A DNA stretch of 64,000 nt from Paratinospora sagittata (Eukaryota; Streptophyta; Magnoliopsida; Ranunculales; Menispermaceae): positions 28,477,816 through 28,541,815 of the forward strand of contig CM069606.1 in assembly GCA_035771175.1 (NCBI GenBank), in the 5' to 3' direction. The notes beneath the pieces are model-generated. The model did no database searches. It saw nothing but the letters and a program-made list of their open reading frames with translations, and was not told the origin of the DNA. Positions within the stretch are counted from its first letter, which is position 1; each line of letters opens with the position of its first letter. Of this stretch, positions 11,342-21,670 are shown one piece after another. The translations under genes and the position numbers were made by a program.

Positions 11342-14300
11342 ATGCAAACCAGGAAGAGAGGAAGGTCTCGCACTGTCCGTCCAGCCGAGGAGGCACCTCC
11401 TGAGATATAGAACCAGCAACTACCGCCTCCGACGACAGCACAGGCCACAACACCCGACACTGCCTGTCACGACGCCCCTGACGTAGGCTGACATCATGAC
11501 CGACACAGTGTATTATACACTGTACATACCCATGATTCAAAAGGTCTCCAATATACACTCTAACTTCCAACAGCCATAAAAAGTTCCAAATGAACAACTA
11601 AATTCAATCTAACCACATATTCGGGGTCCCGACAGTCTAGGGAGTGTTTTCCAACCTTCTTAGCGGATTTTCATTCACGTTGGGTCAAAACCCCAGTTTT
11701 TGAGAACGCCGTAAAACGGCTCCCACAGTAAAAATTACTCCGCTAGAATCGTTACATCTACCTTAGATATTAATTTCACGAAGAAATAGAGTGAAAATCA
11801 CTTACCACGAGTCAAGATTTCACGCGAATCACCCGTTCTCCCTTCTTTTTCTCTTCCTTTCTTCTTGGTTCTCTTTCTCTCTGCTTCTTTATTTCCTTTT
11901 CGTTCGAGCTACTTCTTTTCTTTTTATTTGATTTTGTTTTTTTTTCTTTCCATATGAGTACTATTCACGGTGCTGTTCGGTGAACAGTACCCACAAATGA
12001 ACAGTATTGTATTTTTATTTTATTTTTTCTTACTTCATTCCTCTTTTTCTTCTATACACTCAATCCACATGAGACATACACGTGTTGTAAATCGATTTCT
12101 ATGTAAATCACGTTCCAACTCACTTTTGCCATTTATATGTGTATTATACATTTTGATATACGCATACTTAAAACTACGGGGTGTTACACTGCCACTACAT
12201 CTGGGCAGGCAGTGCCACCCCGACCCACACCCTATGCCATGCCTTCGAGTATGGAAGTCTTTTTCGCCAAATTTATCGAGGCGATGAAAGTAGCTGTTCA
12301 GATGGTCGTTCGTGAGACCGCGGCCAATCAGGTTATCACTGTTTAGGCACCTACGAGATCTGGGTCGGAGACTCAAATCGAATAGATTACGAAGTACAAG
12401 AGGCTACAACGTCTTACTTTTGCTGGCACCATTGACGCTGAAGAGGTGCAGAAATGGCTGGATGAGTCAAAGAAGGCTCTCGATGAAATGAGAGTCGATG
12501 AGACTCGAAAGATTCCACTTGCAACCTACCAACTTATTGGTAGAGCAAATACATGGTGGATAACTGTAAATAAGGACCTAAGGGTCAACACTATGGACAT
12601 GACTTGGCAACAATTCGAGTCACTGTTTATTGATGAGTACTTCCCCAGCGCTGTGAAGAGGCGGAAGCGCCAGGGTTCTCCAATCAATACCAAGGCGGCA
12701 TGACAGTCAAGGAGTACGCTGGTAAGTTTAAAGAATTATCGGTCTACTCTCTCTCCACCATCTCAACCGAGCAAGATAAGACCGATAAATTCTACAATGG
12801 CCTTCGTCCTGAAATTCGACAAGCCTTGTCAATCTTGGATCTCAAGATTTACAGGGAGGTCGTTGACAAGGCCATGAGCTTTGAGCTGGAGAAGATTGTG
12901 CAGGAGAAGAGACTAAATAGGGAAAAATGACCTGCAACGTTTTCCCAACAGGGCTCGCAACAGGGCAACAAGAAGAGGCCCTACTATAATCAAAACCCAA
13001 CCCTCCCAGCCCCTGTTAAGAAGAATGAGGCCACGACACCTGCGGCTGAACCATCTAACCCTAGCCATCAGGGTTTTCCCAATCATGGCCGCGGAGGCCG
13101 TAATGGCTAGGCTGGTCGTCGAAATGGCAATGACAGAGGTGGTGGTCAGCACCACAATCAACTTGGCCAACAGAACTATCAGCAGCAAAGGTTGACGTGT
13201 TACAACTGCGGCCTGCAGGGCCATGTAAGAAATGTCTGTCGGCACCTTCAGCAACCTGTTCCCATTGTTCCAGTCCAACAAACACCACCTGCTGCTAATG
13301 CCCAACCAAGGAAGAACCAACAGAACCAGGGGCAACGGAACCAGGGCAGAGCATTTGCTATCGCTCAACAACCCCTCCCAGACAACAATGTAGTCAAATG
13401 TCCGTTTCCCTTGTTCAATGTAATAGTGCATGTCTTGTTCGATTCAATTACTACGCATTCTTTTATATCGTATGCATTGGTAAGACATTTAGGGCTGCAT
13501 CGTGAACCCACAGAAATCACACTCCATGTTACATCACCCTTAGGATCAAGTACTGACGTGAAATTGCAGTGTTCTCGATGTGAACTTCGCATGGCAGAAC
13601 AAATAATATATGCAGATCTTTTTGTGATGGACATTGAAGGCTTCGACATCATGCTCGGTATGGACCGACTCGCACCACTGAATGCAAAGATTGATTGTAT
13701 GAAGAAGCACGTTCAGTTAACCTTGCTCACGGGGGAGTTTGTCAAAATTCAGGGAACAAGGAAAGGATACACAACTCGACTGCTGCACTTCTCAAGTCAC
13801 AACTTCGAGCTCTATCCCTTGGTGATGAAAATAAATCAGCATCACTGTACCCTCTCGAAGTACACGATGTCTCGGTAATATCTGAATTCCTAACAGCTTT
13901 TCTAAATGACCTTCCTGGTCTACCTCCGGTTAGGAAATTCGATTTTGAAATCAATCTCATACCTGGGACAGGGCCTATCTCAATTCCACCATACAGAATG
14001 TCAAATGTCGAGCTGGTCGAATTGGACAAACAACTGAAGGAATTAGAGAGTAATGGCTTCATCAGAAAAAGCTCATTACGCTGGGCGCTCCAGTTCTATT
14101 TCTTAGCAAAAAAGATGGTTCGTTACGACTTTGCATCTACTATCGCAAGCTGAATAACGTCACCATTAAGAACAGATACCCGTTGCCCAGGCTCGATGAC
14201 CTGTTCGACAAACTTAGAGATGCCAAATACTTCTCTAAGATTGATCTACGATCCGTTTATCATCAACTCCGGATCTGAGAATCGTACATTACCAAGACGA

Positions 14301-16320
14301 CCTTCAGAACTCGGTAAGGTCACTACGAGTTCTTGGTCCTGTCGTTTAGTCTAACAAATGAACCTGCTACATTCATGGATTTGATGAACCACATCTTCAG
14401 GTTATCCATAGACCGATTTGTGGTGGTTTTGTGGATGATATCTTGATATATTCCTCAACCGAGGAAGACCACAAGATATATGCAAAGTTGAGTAAGTGTG
14501 AATTTTGGGCGAAGCGAGTTCAATTCTTAGGCCATGTGGTTTCAGGCAATGACATTGAGGTGGATCCTTCTGAGGTTGAAGTGGTTTTAAACTGGAAGTA
14601 GCCTACCACTGTTACTCAGATTAGGAGTTTTCTTGGTTTGGCTAGCTATTACAGACACTTCATCAAGGACTTCTGGAATCCCGCCTGTGAAACATCATTT
14701 CAAGAATTAAAGAAGCGCCTCACGAAGGCACCAGTACTAATCATTCCAAGAAATGCACTTGGATTTTCACTGTACACGAACGCCTCTCTCCAAGGCTTAG
14801 GTGCCGACTAATGCAAGAAGGCCAAGTTGTTGCATATGCCTCGAGGCAACTGAAGATTCATGAGGGTAATTACCCAACACATGACTTGGAACTTCCAGCT
14901 GTTGTATTTGCACTGTAGCTATGGCGTCATTAACTATACGGTGAACGGTTTGAAGTTTTCTCGGATCACAAGAGTCTTAAGTACATCTACACCTAGAGAG
15001 ACCTAAACCTCCGCCAAAGACGATGGTTAGAATCCTTGTAAGATTATGACTTTCAACTCCAGTACCATCCCGGTAAGGCCAATGTTGTGGCTGATGCCCT
15101 GAGTAGAAAATCTTATGTGCTTGTACTCTTAACTTCGAAATGGGAAGTTGGCTACAGAGATGGAGAATTTTAACCTACAACTGATCGAGGAGGGTGCAAG
15201 ATCATGACTTTCTCAATTGTCAGCCAACTCTGAGCTGGTTCAAAAGATTTTAGCAGCTCAAGCCAATGACCCTATGTTACTGGAGAAACACAAACTTCTA
15301 CTCAGCGGATAGGACCTTCCTCACTGGACGGTATCTGAAAACGGGGTTATTTTTTATAAAAAACGACTCTGTCTACCGAACGATCCTGAGGTTTGGAAAG
15401 AAGTGCTCACTGAAATGCATTGTTCGAGGTTCGCTATGCATCCTGGGGGTGACAGGATGTACAAGGATGTCAAGCGACAATTCTGGTTTTCTGCAATGAA
15501 GAAGGCGATTGTAGACTTCATTGCTCGATGTCTTGTTTGCCAGCAAGTTAAGGCAGAACGAAGACATCCCTCTGGACTTCTCCAGCCGTTACCTATTGGA
15601 GAATGGAAATGGGAGAACATCGCAATGGATTTTGCTACGGCCTTGCCTCGAAATAATAAAGGGCAAAATGCTATCTAGGTTATCATTGACAGACTTAAAA
15701 AGTCTGCACACTTCTTGCCAATAAAGCTCACGGATAACCCCGCCAAACTTGCCAAACTATATGAAAGAAAGATCGTACGCCTCCATGGCATACCACTCAC
15801 GATCGTCTCTGATCGAGACCCTCGATTCCCATCAAAGTTTTGCCAAAGCTTCCAGAGTCGATTGGGCTCTAAGATCACCATGAGCACAACCTTTCACCCT
15901 CAGACTGATGGGCAATCAGAGCGTCTTATCCAAATCTTAGAAGACATGTTACGGTGTTGCATTTTGGACTTTAATGACGGATGGCAAAGTACTTACATTT
16001 AGCTGAGTTTGCATACAACAACAGCTACCAAACTAGTATCGGCATGGCACTGTACGAGGCTCTCTATGGTCGCCTTTGCAGATCTTCGGTATGCTGGTTA
16101 GATATGGTAGATCGACCGCAGTTGGGCCCTGAACTAGTTCAAGAGACTTCTGAGAAGATCACACTAGTAAAGGAGCGACTTCATGTTACACAAAGTCGAC
16201 AGAAGAGCTATGCTGACAAGGGAAGGCAGCCTCTAGAATTTGATAAAGGGGACTTGGTTTTTCTAAAAGTTCAGCCCACAAGAGATGTCAAACGCTTTGG
16301 GATCAAAGGAAAGCTCTCCC
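11342..16320 (+). pseudogene. G2 gag-pol, broken and 3'-truncated
   Basis: The ATG at 11342 begins the KRGR basic N-terminus. Gag is interrupted by a 724-bp insertion (11465-12188) and resumes at 12189. The gag core with FIDEYFP lies at 12440-12900, with a frame loss near 12672 and stops at 12343 (CAG>TAG) and 12928 (CGA>TGA). The CCHC knuckle CYNCGLQGHVRNVC is intact (13200-13241). The protease DSG is changed to DSI (near 13441), removing a conserved active-site glycine. RT (13890-14640) has a CGA>TGA near 14277, a 1-base loss next to the catalytic box near 14430 and a deletion near 14478. RNase H is at 14700-15110. Integrase (15403-16320) is fairly open, but the sequence jumps straight into LTR B after GIKGKLS. 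The chromodomain-like end and the 3' ORF are absent. Confidence 0.88.
11465..12188 (-). mobile_element. Probable solo LTR inserted in G2 gag
   Basis: The insert is 724 bp with ends TGTCACGACG and GGGTGTTACA (TG...CA), flanked by CTGCC at 11460-11464 and 12189-12193, a 5-bp target duplication. The empty site is visible in the sister gags. Minus orientation is chosen because that reading starts TGTAACACCCCG and ends GTCGTGACA, like LTRs of this class, and has a TATAAA box near 12135. No internal region is present, so it is a solo LTR or a very small LTR-like element. It is different from LTRs A-E. Confidence 0.75.
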
Positions 16321-16397
16321 TGTAATACCCTAGGTTTGCACACACACAAAAAAAAAATGTTCAGGCACCTGCTCGGAAGTCCGGGCGCCAATCTCTC

Positions 16398-16404
16398 TAT
16401 ATAA
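16398..16404 (+). promoter_or_regulatory. LTR B TATA box
   Basis: TATATAA followed by GGACCC and a C-rich run, about 78 bases into the LTR and matching the same site in LTRs C and E. Confidence 0.6.
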
Positions 16405-17222
16405 GGACCCTCCCCCCTCCTCATTTCTCACAGCAAATCACCTCCTAGTTGTGATTTTTCTTCTCCTTTTCACTCATTTGAGTTTTTGGTCTTTTGAGAC
16501 TCTCTTTCGAGACTCTCTGAGCCAGTTCTGAAAGAAGTTCTTATCTGAAGCTGGGAAACAAAACATAGGTTTGCGTGTCTTATAACTTTTATTAAAGTTT
16601 ACATTCATTATTATTATGTCTATTATTCATTTACACTTCATTATTGCGTATAATGTTTACATTGTCGCACTTATGCCTGTATGATTGAAATTCATGTATT
16701 ACGTTGTTGTTATGCCGGATTAGTAGTCAATCTGGCTCAACCAGACTCAGTCTTGTCCTTAGTAACTTTAAATAGTGAACGGGAGGCAGCGTGCTACTCT
16801 AAACGATTGGTATTTAAGTAGACCTCGTGTCTCACCTCTCATTTGGAGACTGATCTGGTTGGTCTTATTTGAAAGTTATCAGCTTATACAATAATATTGA
16901 ATGTCCTAACCTTGCTCGTATTGATACCGACCCTGATAAGGATCACCAGACGTTGCTAAATCTTGTCTAAATGTTAAGTAAAGACCGGACCAGTTTATAC
17001 GGAACAATTCATGCATTTGCAACATACATACCACCACCTAGGGACGTATGTGGTTTATGATTCATAGAATAGTTAGGAACGATGCTCGTTATTCATTATA
17101 TTTCTCTGGCTAATTATGGGGAAGGACATCTATACGTGAATCCAGAGCATCGTTCCTGAGGAGGGACGTACAATGAGAACCCGGTTACTCCTAGGGAGGG
17201 ACATCTGTACGTGAACTCAGGC

Positions 17223-18017
17223 TGTTACACCCTGGGTTGCACAGCGTGCCCCTACCCAGGTGGGGGCGCACCCCCTCGGGGCGAACGCCTAGCCATTATG
17301 GATCCATAATATTGTCCTATCGCCATGTAACAACCCAACCGCAGCTGGTCTACATCGAAACAATTATTTATCCCTACTATTCACTCATGAATAGTAAAGG
17401 GCCTCCCTCATAATTGAACTCGAGACCTCCCTTAAGGAGTCTAATTTCGCATTCTGAGTAGCCACTGAAGGGAGGTCTCGAGTTCGATTCTAGGGGAGGC
17501 CCTTTACTATTCATGAGTGAATAGTAGGGATAAATAATCGTTTCGATGTAGACCAGCTGCGGTTGGGTTGCTACATGGCGATAGGACAATATTATGGATC
17601 CATAATATTGTCCTATCGCCATGTAGCAACCCAACCGCAGCTGGTCTACATCGAAACGATTATTTGTCTGCCACTATTCATGAATAGTGCAGGGCCTCCC
17701 TAGGAATCGAACTCGAGACCTCCCTTAAGGAGTTTAATTTCGCATTCCTAGTAACCGCTGAGCCAATGGTTCAGTGGCTACTAGGAATGCGAAATTAGAC
17801 TCCTTAAGGGAGGTCTCGAGTTCGATTCTGGGGGAGGCCCTTTACTATTCATGAGTGAATAGTAGGAATAAATAATCGTTTCGATATAGACCAGCTGCGG
17901 TTGGGTTGCTACATGGCAATATGACAATATTACGGATCCATAATGGCTAGGCGTTCGCCCCGAGGGGGTGCGCCCGCACCTGGATAGGGGGCACGTTGTG
18001 CAACCCAGGGTGTGACA
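17223..18017. mobile_element. Double palindrome of tRNA-derived SINE-like units
   Basis: The insert is 795 bp between CAGGC (17218-17222) and CAGGC (18018-18022). Ends are inverted repeats of about 80 bp: TGTTACACCCTGGGTTGCAC at left, mirrored by GTGCAACCCAGGGTGTGACA at right. Inside are four related units in alternating orientation: minus (about 17297-17468), plus (17469-17600), minus (17601-17765), plus (17766-17930). Unit 4 has a Pol III A box TGGTTCAGTGG (17767-17777) and B box GAGTTCGATTC (17818-17828). Unit 3 has the mirror A box CCGCTGAGCCA (17755-17765) and B box (17704-17714). B boxes also occur at 17416 and 17480. It would fold into long hairpins. Confidence 0.8.
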
Positions 18018-18417
18018 CAGGCGATGTACAGTCATCAAACCATTACGAGACGGTGTCATGCATACATACATATTAAATTGATTATGATGCTCTGATGTGT
18101 ATTTAAGATATTTGATTATGAAGTTTGCTTTATTAACTGTTATATTCACGAACTATTTTACCAATTGAGCGTGTAGCTCACCACAATTTTTCACAGGAGA
18201 TTAGGGTGGACTGGGTGCAGGTATTTGGGAGCCCATATTTTGTACCATTTGTATTATTCATTAGGAATTTTTGGGAGAATGTTCCCTTAACCATTTTATG
18301 TACAAAAATATTCTAAAATTAATGAAATTAGACTTGTACTTAAATTGTGCTTCCGCTGACTCTGTTATTATCGTTATAATGTATTCGCACCCCGTCCGAG
18401 AGTGTTCCGATGGTTTA

Positions 18418-18428
18418 GGTATCAGAGC
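18418..18428 (+). promoter_or_regulatory. G3 primer binding site
   Basis: GGTATCAGAGC lacks only the first T of the initiator tRNA-Met site; that T was lost with the LTR B end. The donor-like GTAAGG seen after the PBS of G2 and G4 reads CATACGG here. Confidence 0.85.
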
Positions 18429-19076
18429 ATACGGTCCACGGCCCGCCCAAGTCCACCAAATTAGGGGAATAAATTATTTACTAGATATAAAATATCTCTA
18501 GAACTATATATATATATATATATGAATTATATATAGTTGATATTTATATTAAATATATATCTAGAAAACTATATAGTTTAGATTTATATATATATATATA
18601 TATATAGTTATGATTTATGAAAACTATATATATAGTTATATTAAATATATATATATATCCATATATCTATGTATACATGAGATATATATATACCTTATTG
18701 CTAATGGAAAAATTTGGATGAAAATTTTTATTAGATATATATATCTCTAGAACTATATATATATGAATTATATATAGTTGAGATTTATATATATATATAG
18801 TTATGATTTATGAAAATTATATATATAGTTATATTAAATATATATATACCTTATTGCTAATGGAAAAATTTAGATGAGAATTTTTATTAGATATATATAT
18901 CTCTAGAACTATATATATATGAATTATATATAGTAGAGATTTATATTAAATATATCTCTAGAAAACTATATAGTTTTTATATAGTTTAGATTCAAATATA
19001 TATATAGTTATGGTCTACGAAAACTATATATATAGTTATGATTATATATATATATATATACATCCATGTATATATA

Positions 19077-19156
<80 letters not shown>

Positions 19157-19305
19157 TATTGCAAATGGAAAATTTTGATTAAATGATGGCATAAACATCA
19201 AGAGAAAAAAATAGAAAATATTGTCCAACGGATAAAGCATAAATCTTAAAAAGTTAGGAATATATTTTGTGACCTTCACAAATTTATTGTCCTTTCAGCA
19301 AAAGA
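18429..19305 (+). other. G3 leader, AT-rich, expanded
   Basis: No gene. A block running from TCTAGAACTATATAT through TTGCTAATGGAAAAATT appears three times (starting near 18497, 18740 and 18901), where G2 has it once. A pure AT run lies near 19078-19154. It ends in TCCTTTCAG five bases before the ORF1 ATG, an acceptor-like site. Confidence 0.7.
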
Positions 19306-20893
19306 ATGGCCACAAGTAAAAGAATGACTTCCGGTAGTGAACCAATTCCCACTAGACTCAAGGAATTGTCCAAAAGGGAGGTTATGACTATGAAGAGTAT
19401 CGACAATAAAGATCTCCGCCTCCGACCGATCCTTTACGAAAAACTCGCAACACTGGGGTGGTTGAACATAACAAAAGTTGAGGGCCACGTCTCCTACAAC
19501 TTGATGAAATCCTTCTACGGAGCCCTTGAATTGCGTAGGACTTCAAGAAGATGGGATCAACCTTGTTTTGGAGACAACGGTAAGGGGAACAAAGATTTCT
19601 ATCAGCGTCAAAATTATTGCACGACTCATGGAGATTCCAATTGAAGATAAAATCATTGATCCGCACAAACCTCAGACAGTTGCAGAGATCGTAGAGTCCA
19701 ATGAACAGCTGTTCAATTTCCTCGCCAAAGAGCCATACACCTGATCAATGTACACCAACCTCCCAAACAACCTCCTTAAATCATCTCTTGCCGGCCTTGG
19801 AAAGATCGTATTCGGCAACATCTTGCCAGAAAGGGGGACTAGCGGCACTATGTCAAGGGCTCAACTTCTTGTGTTATACTGCATTGAGAAGCAAATTAAG
19901 GTCTCCCTACCTCACATCATCATCCAACAAATGTTGAGGGTGATTCAAAACCCTTTAAGAAAGGATCTCCCCGGCAATGGAGTCTTGATCATGAGGATGC
20001 TATATGAGGCAAACGTCAATACTTTTGATGAATCTTCGAAGCAGATCACTGAGGCGGTTACAACATCCTTTATCTTCAAGACATATGTTACCAGTGGAGG
20101 GGTAACTGACGAGGAAGTATTCGGCTCGACTTTTAACGGTGAAAGAATTAGAGACGAAAAATGACATTGTTATCGAAAAAGTCAACGCAAGATTCCTATT
20201 AGGGAGGTACCAAATAATGAGCCAAACCAGAACCATACGTCAAACCCAGCCTCAAATAATGATCCAACCGAGCACCTATTCACTGAGGAATATTTAATTT
20301 CCAATCTAAATCAACCTCAACCAAATCAAGATAGACAAGAAGTTCCAACAAATCCACCTTCCTGGAACATGCCAACTCAAGGCAATACTATGTACCAAAG
20401 GATTCCAACTCATAAAGTACTGTATCAGCGAGTTCCGCAAGTTCCTGTGAACCAACAACAACAAAGTTTTACAACACCAAATTTTGGAAGACAGGTCATC
20501 ACAATGAGCCCATTGTTTCAGGACTTTTTAAACCAAGCATATCCAAATGTCCAAGAGGTTCCAATTAGGGGATCCCCGTATAGTCAAAACAACTACCCCA
20601 CACCCATGAGTCAACCGTACGGTCAATACTTTCCACCAATGCCTACGGCCTACCTTCCACCTGTGAGACAGTCAACCCATCAACCATCGATGGGGCAATC
20701 GACTAACCAATTCAAATAGTTAAACGTGATAGTAGCTAGTATTGCTCAGATAAAAGAGACTCAAAATACTTTGTTAACACGTATGCAAAACGTCGAAGAG
20801 CGACGAGCAAATTCTCAACCTTCTTCTAGTAGTCTGTCTGTACCTAGCAGGAGGTCTAGAAGGAGCAGAAGTAGGCAGGAAAATGAGGAATGA
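19306..20893 (+). pseudogene. G3 ORF1, broken
   Basis: The ATG at 19306 begins MATSKR, with the family segments KLATLGWLNI and SYNLMKSFY. A 1-base gain near 19525 shifts the frame, a stop falls at 19742-19744, and a stop near 20162 ends the central part. The helical RAQLLVLYCIEK segment is near 19860. The Pro/Gln/Asn-rich part (20369-20719) and Arg/Ser-rich tail, with the stop at 20891-20893, follow. Full span is 1588 bases, similar to the other copies. Function unknown; see G2 ORF1 for the best-preserved copy. Confidence 0.8.
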
Positions 20894-21670
20894 TCACTGG
20901 CATTGTAAAATTTTATTTTATATATGAATGAAATGCTTTACTTAAGACTATCTTTGGTGGGCCGACTTACAACCATTTTTTCTTTTGTATCACTAACTTT
21001 GGAGTGGTATGGGACACAACAAAATTGGAGGATACTAAACAAAATGTGGAAGTAAGAAAACCCACGACCTTGTGTGAAAAGAAACAATTGGAGAAAGTTG
21101 CATTACTAACATTATCACTTAGTTTACACGGTATCGGACGAGTAAACTTGGACGATACTATTAGTGAACTACATTTCAGCCGATGTTTACTAGAGACCGT
21201 GTTCATACAACTTAACTTGGTTGACACCCTTATTACCAAATTCATGTTGTATGGAACATACGAATTTGGATAATAATTGAAAAGGCTAAGCAAAAGAGTT
21301 TGAATACATAAAATTGCGATAGAACGTTAGATCAGGATACTTACCGAGGAAAATCTTTGAATTTTTATGACTCGTATGGATTTTCAATGAAATATATATG
21401 TATGTTCACAAATACCAGAACCAAAACATTTGAAATACTTGCAAAGTTTTATACTTATTATGTAAACATTCTAACCTTGTTTTTATACCATGACCAAGCA
21501 TACGAGGCACATAAGATTCTTTGATTCCTCAACAAAAACCTTACACTATACTTAGAAAAATAGGTGGTTTTTATTACAGTACTCTAGAAATTGTTCTTAA
21601 GAATACCATAACATTATACTTGGCTAAAGTTCCTAAATCATGGTTTTATTTTCTCCTTGCCAGTGAGAAA
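20894..21670 (+). other. G3 ORF1-gag spacer
   Basis: Homologous to 10556-11341. The three motif copies begin near 21007, 21130 and 21248. A pyrimidine-rich tract ends in CAG at 21661-21663, seven bases before the gag ATG. No gene is seen. Confidence 0.65.

Larger units (their letters stand above)
16321..18417 (+). repeat. LTR B (between G2 and G3), with a nested insertion and a cut 3' end
   Basis: Starts TGTAATACCCTAGG. It contains a TATATAA box at 16398-16404, the tandem 75-bp motif (second unit near 17159) and a 795-bp insertion at 17223-18017. The last bases of a normal LTR, from GGTTTAGGCGC to GTGACA, are missing: GGTTTA runs directly into GGTATCAGAGC. Without the insertion and its duplication the LTR is about 1.3 kb. 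It abuts G2 integrase without the polypurine tract. Confidence 0.85.

Noticed and set aside
17700..17830. A and B boxes considered as a functional tRNA gene
   Set aside because: No tRNA cloverleaf or anticodon arm; the boxes are embedded in a palindromic SINE-like structure.
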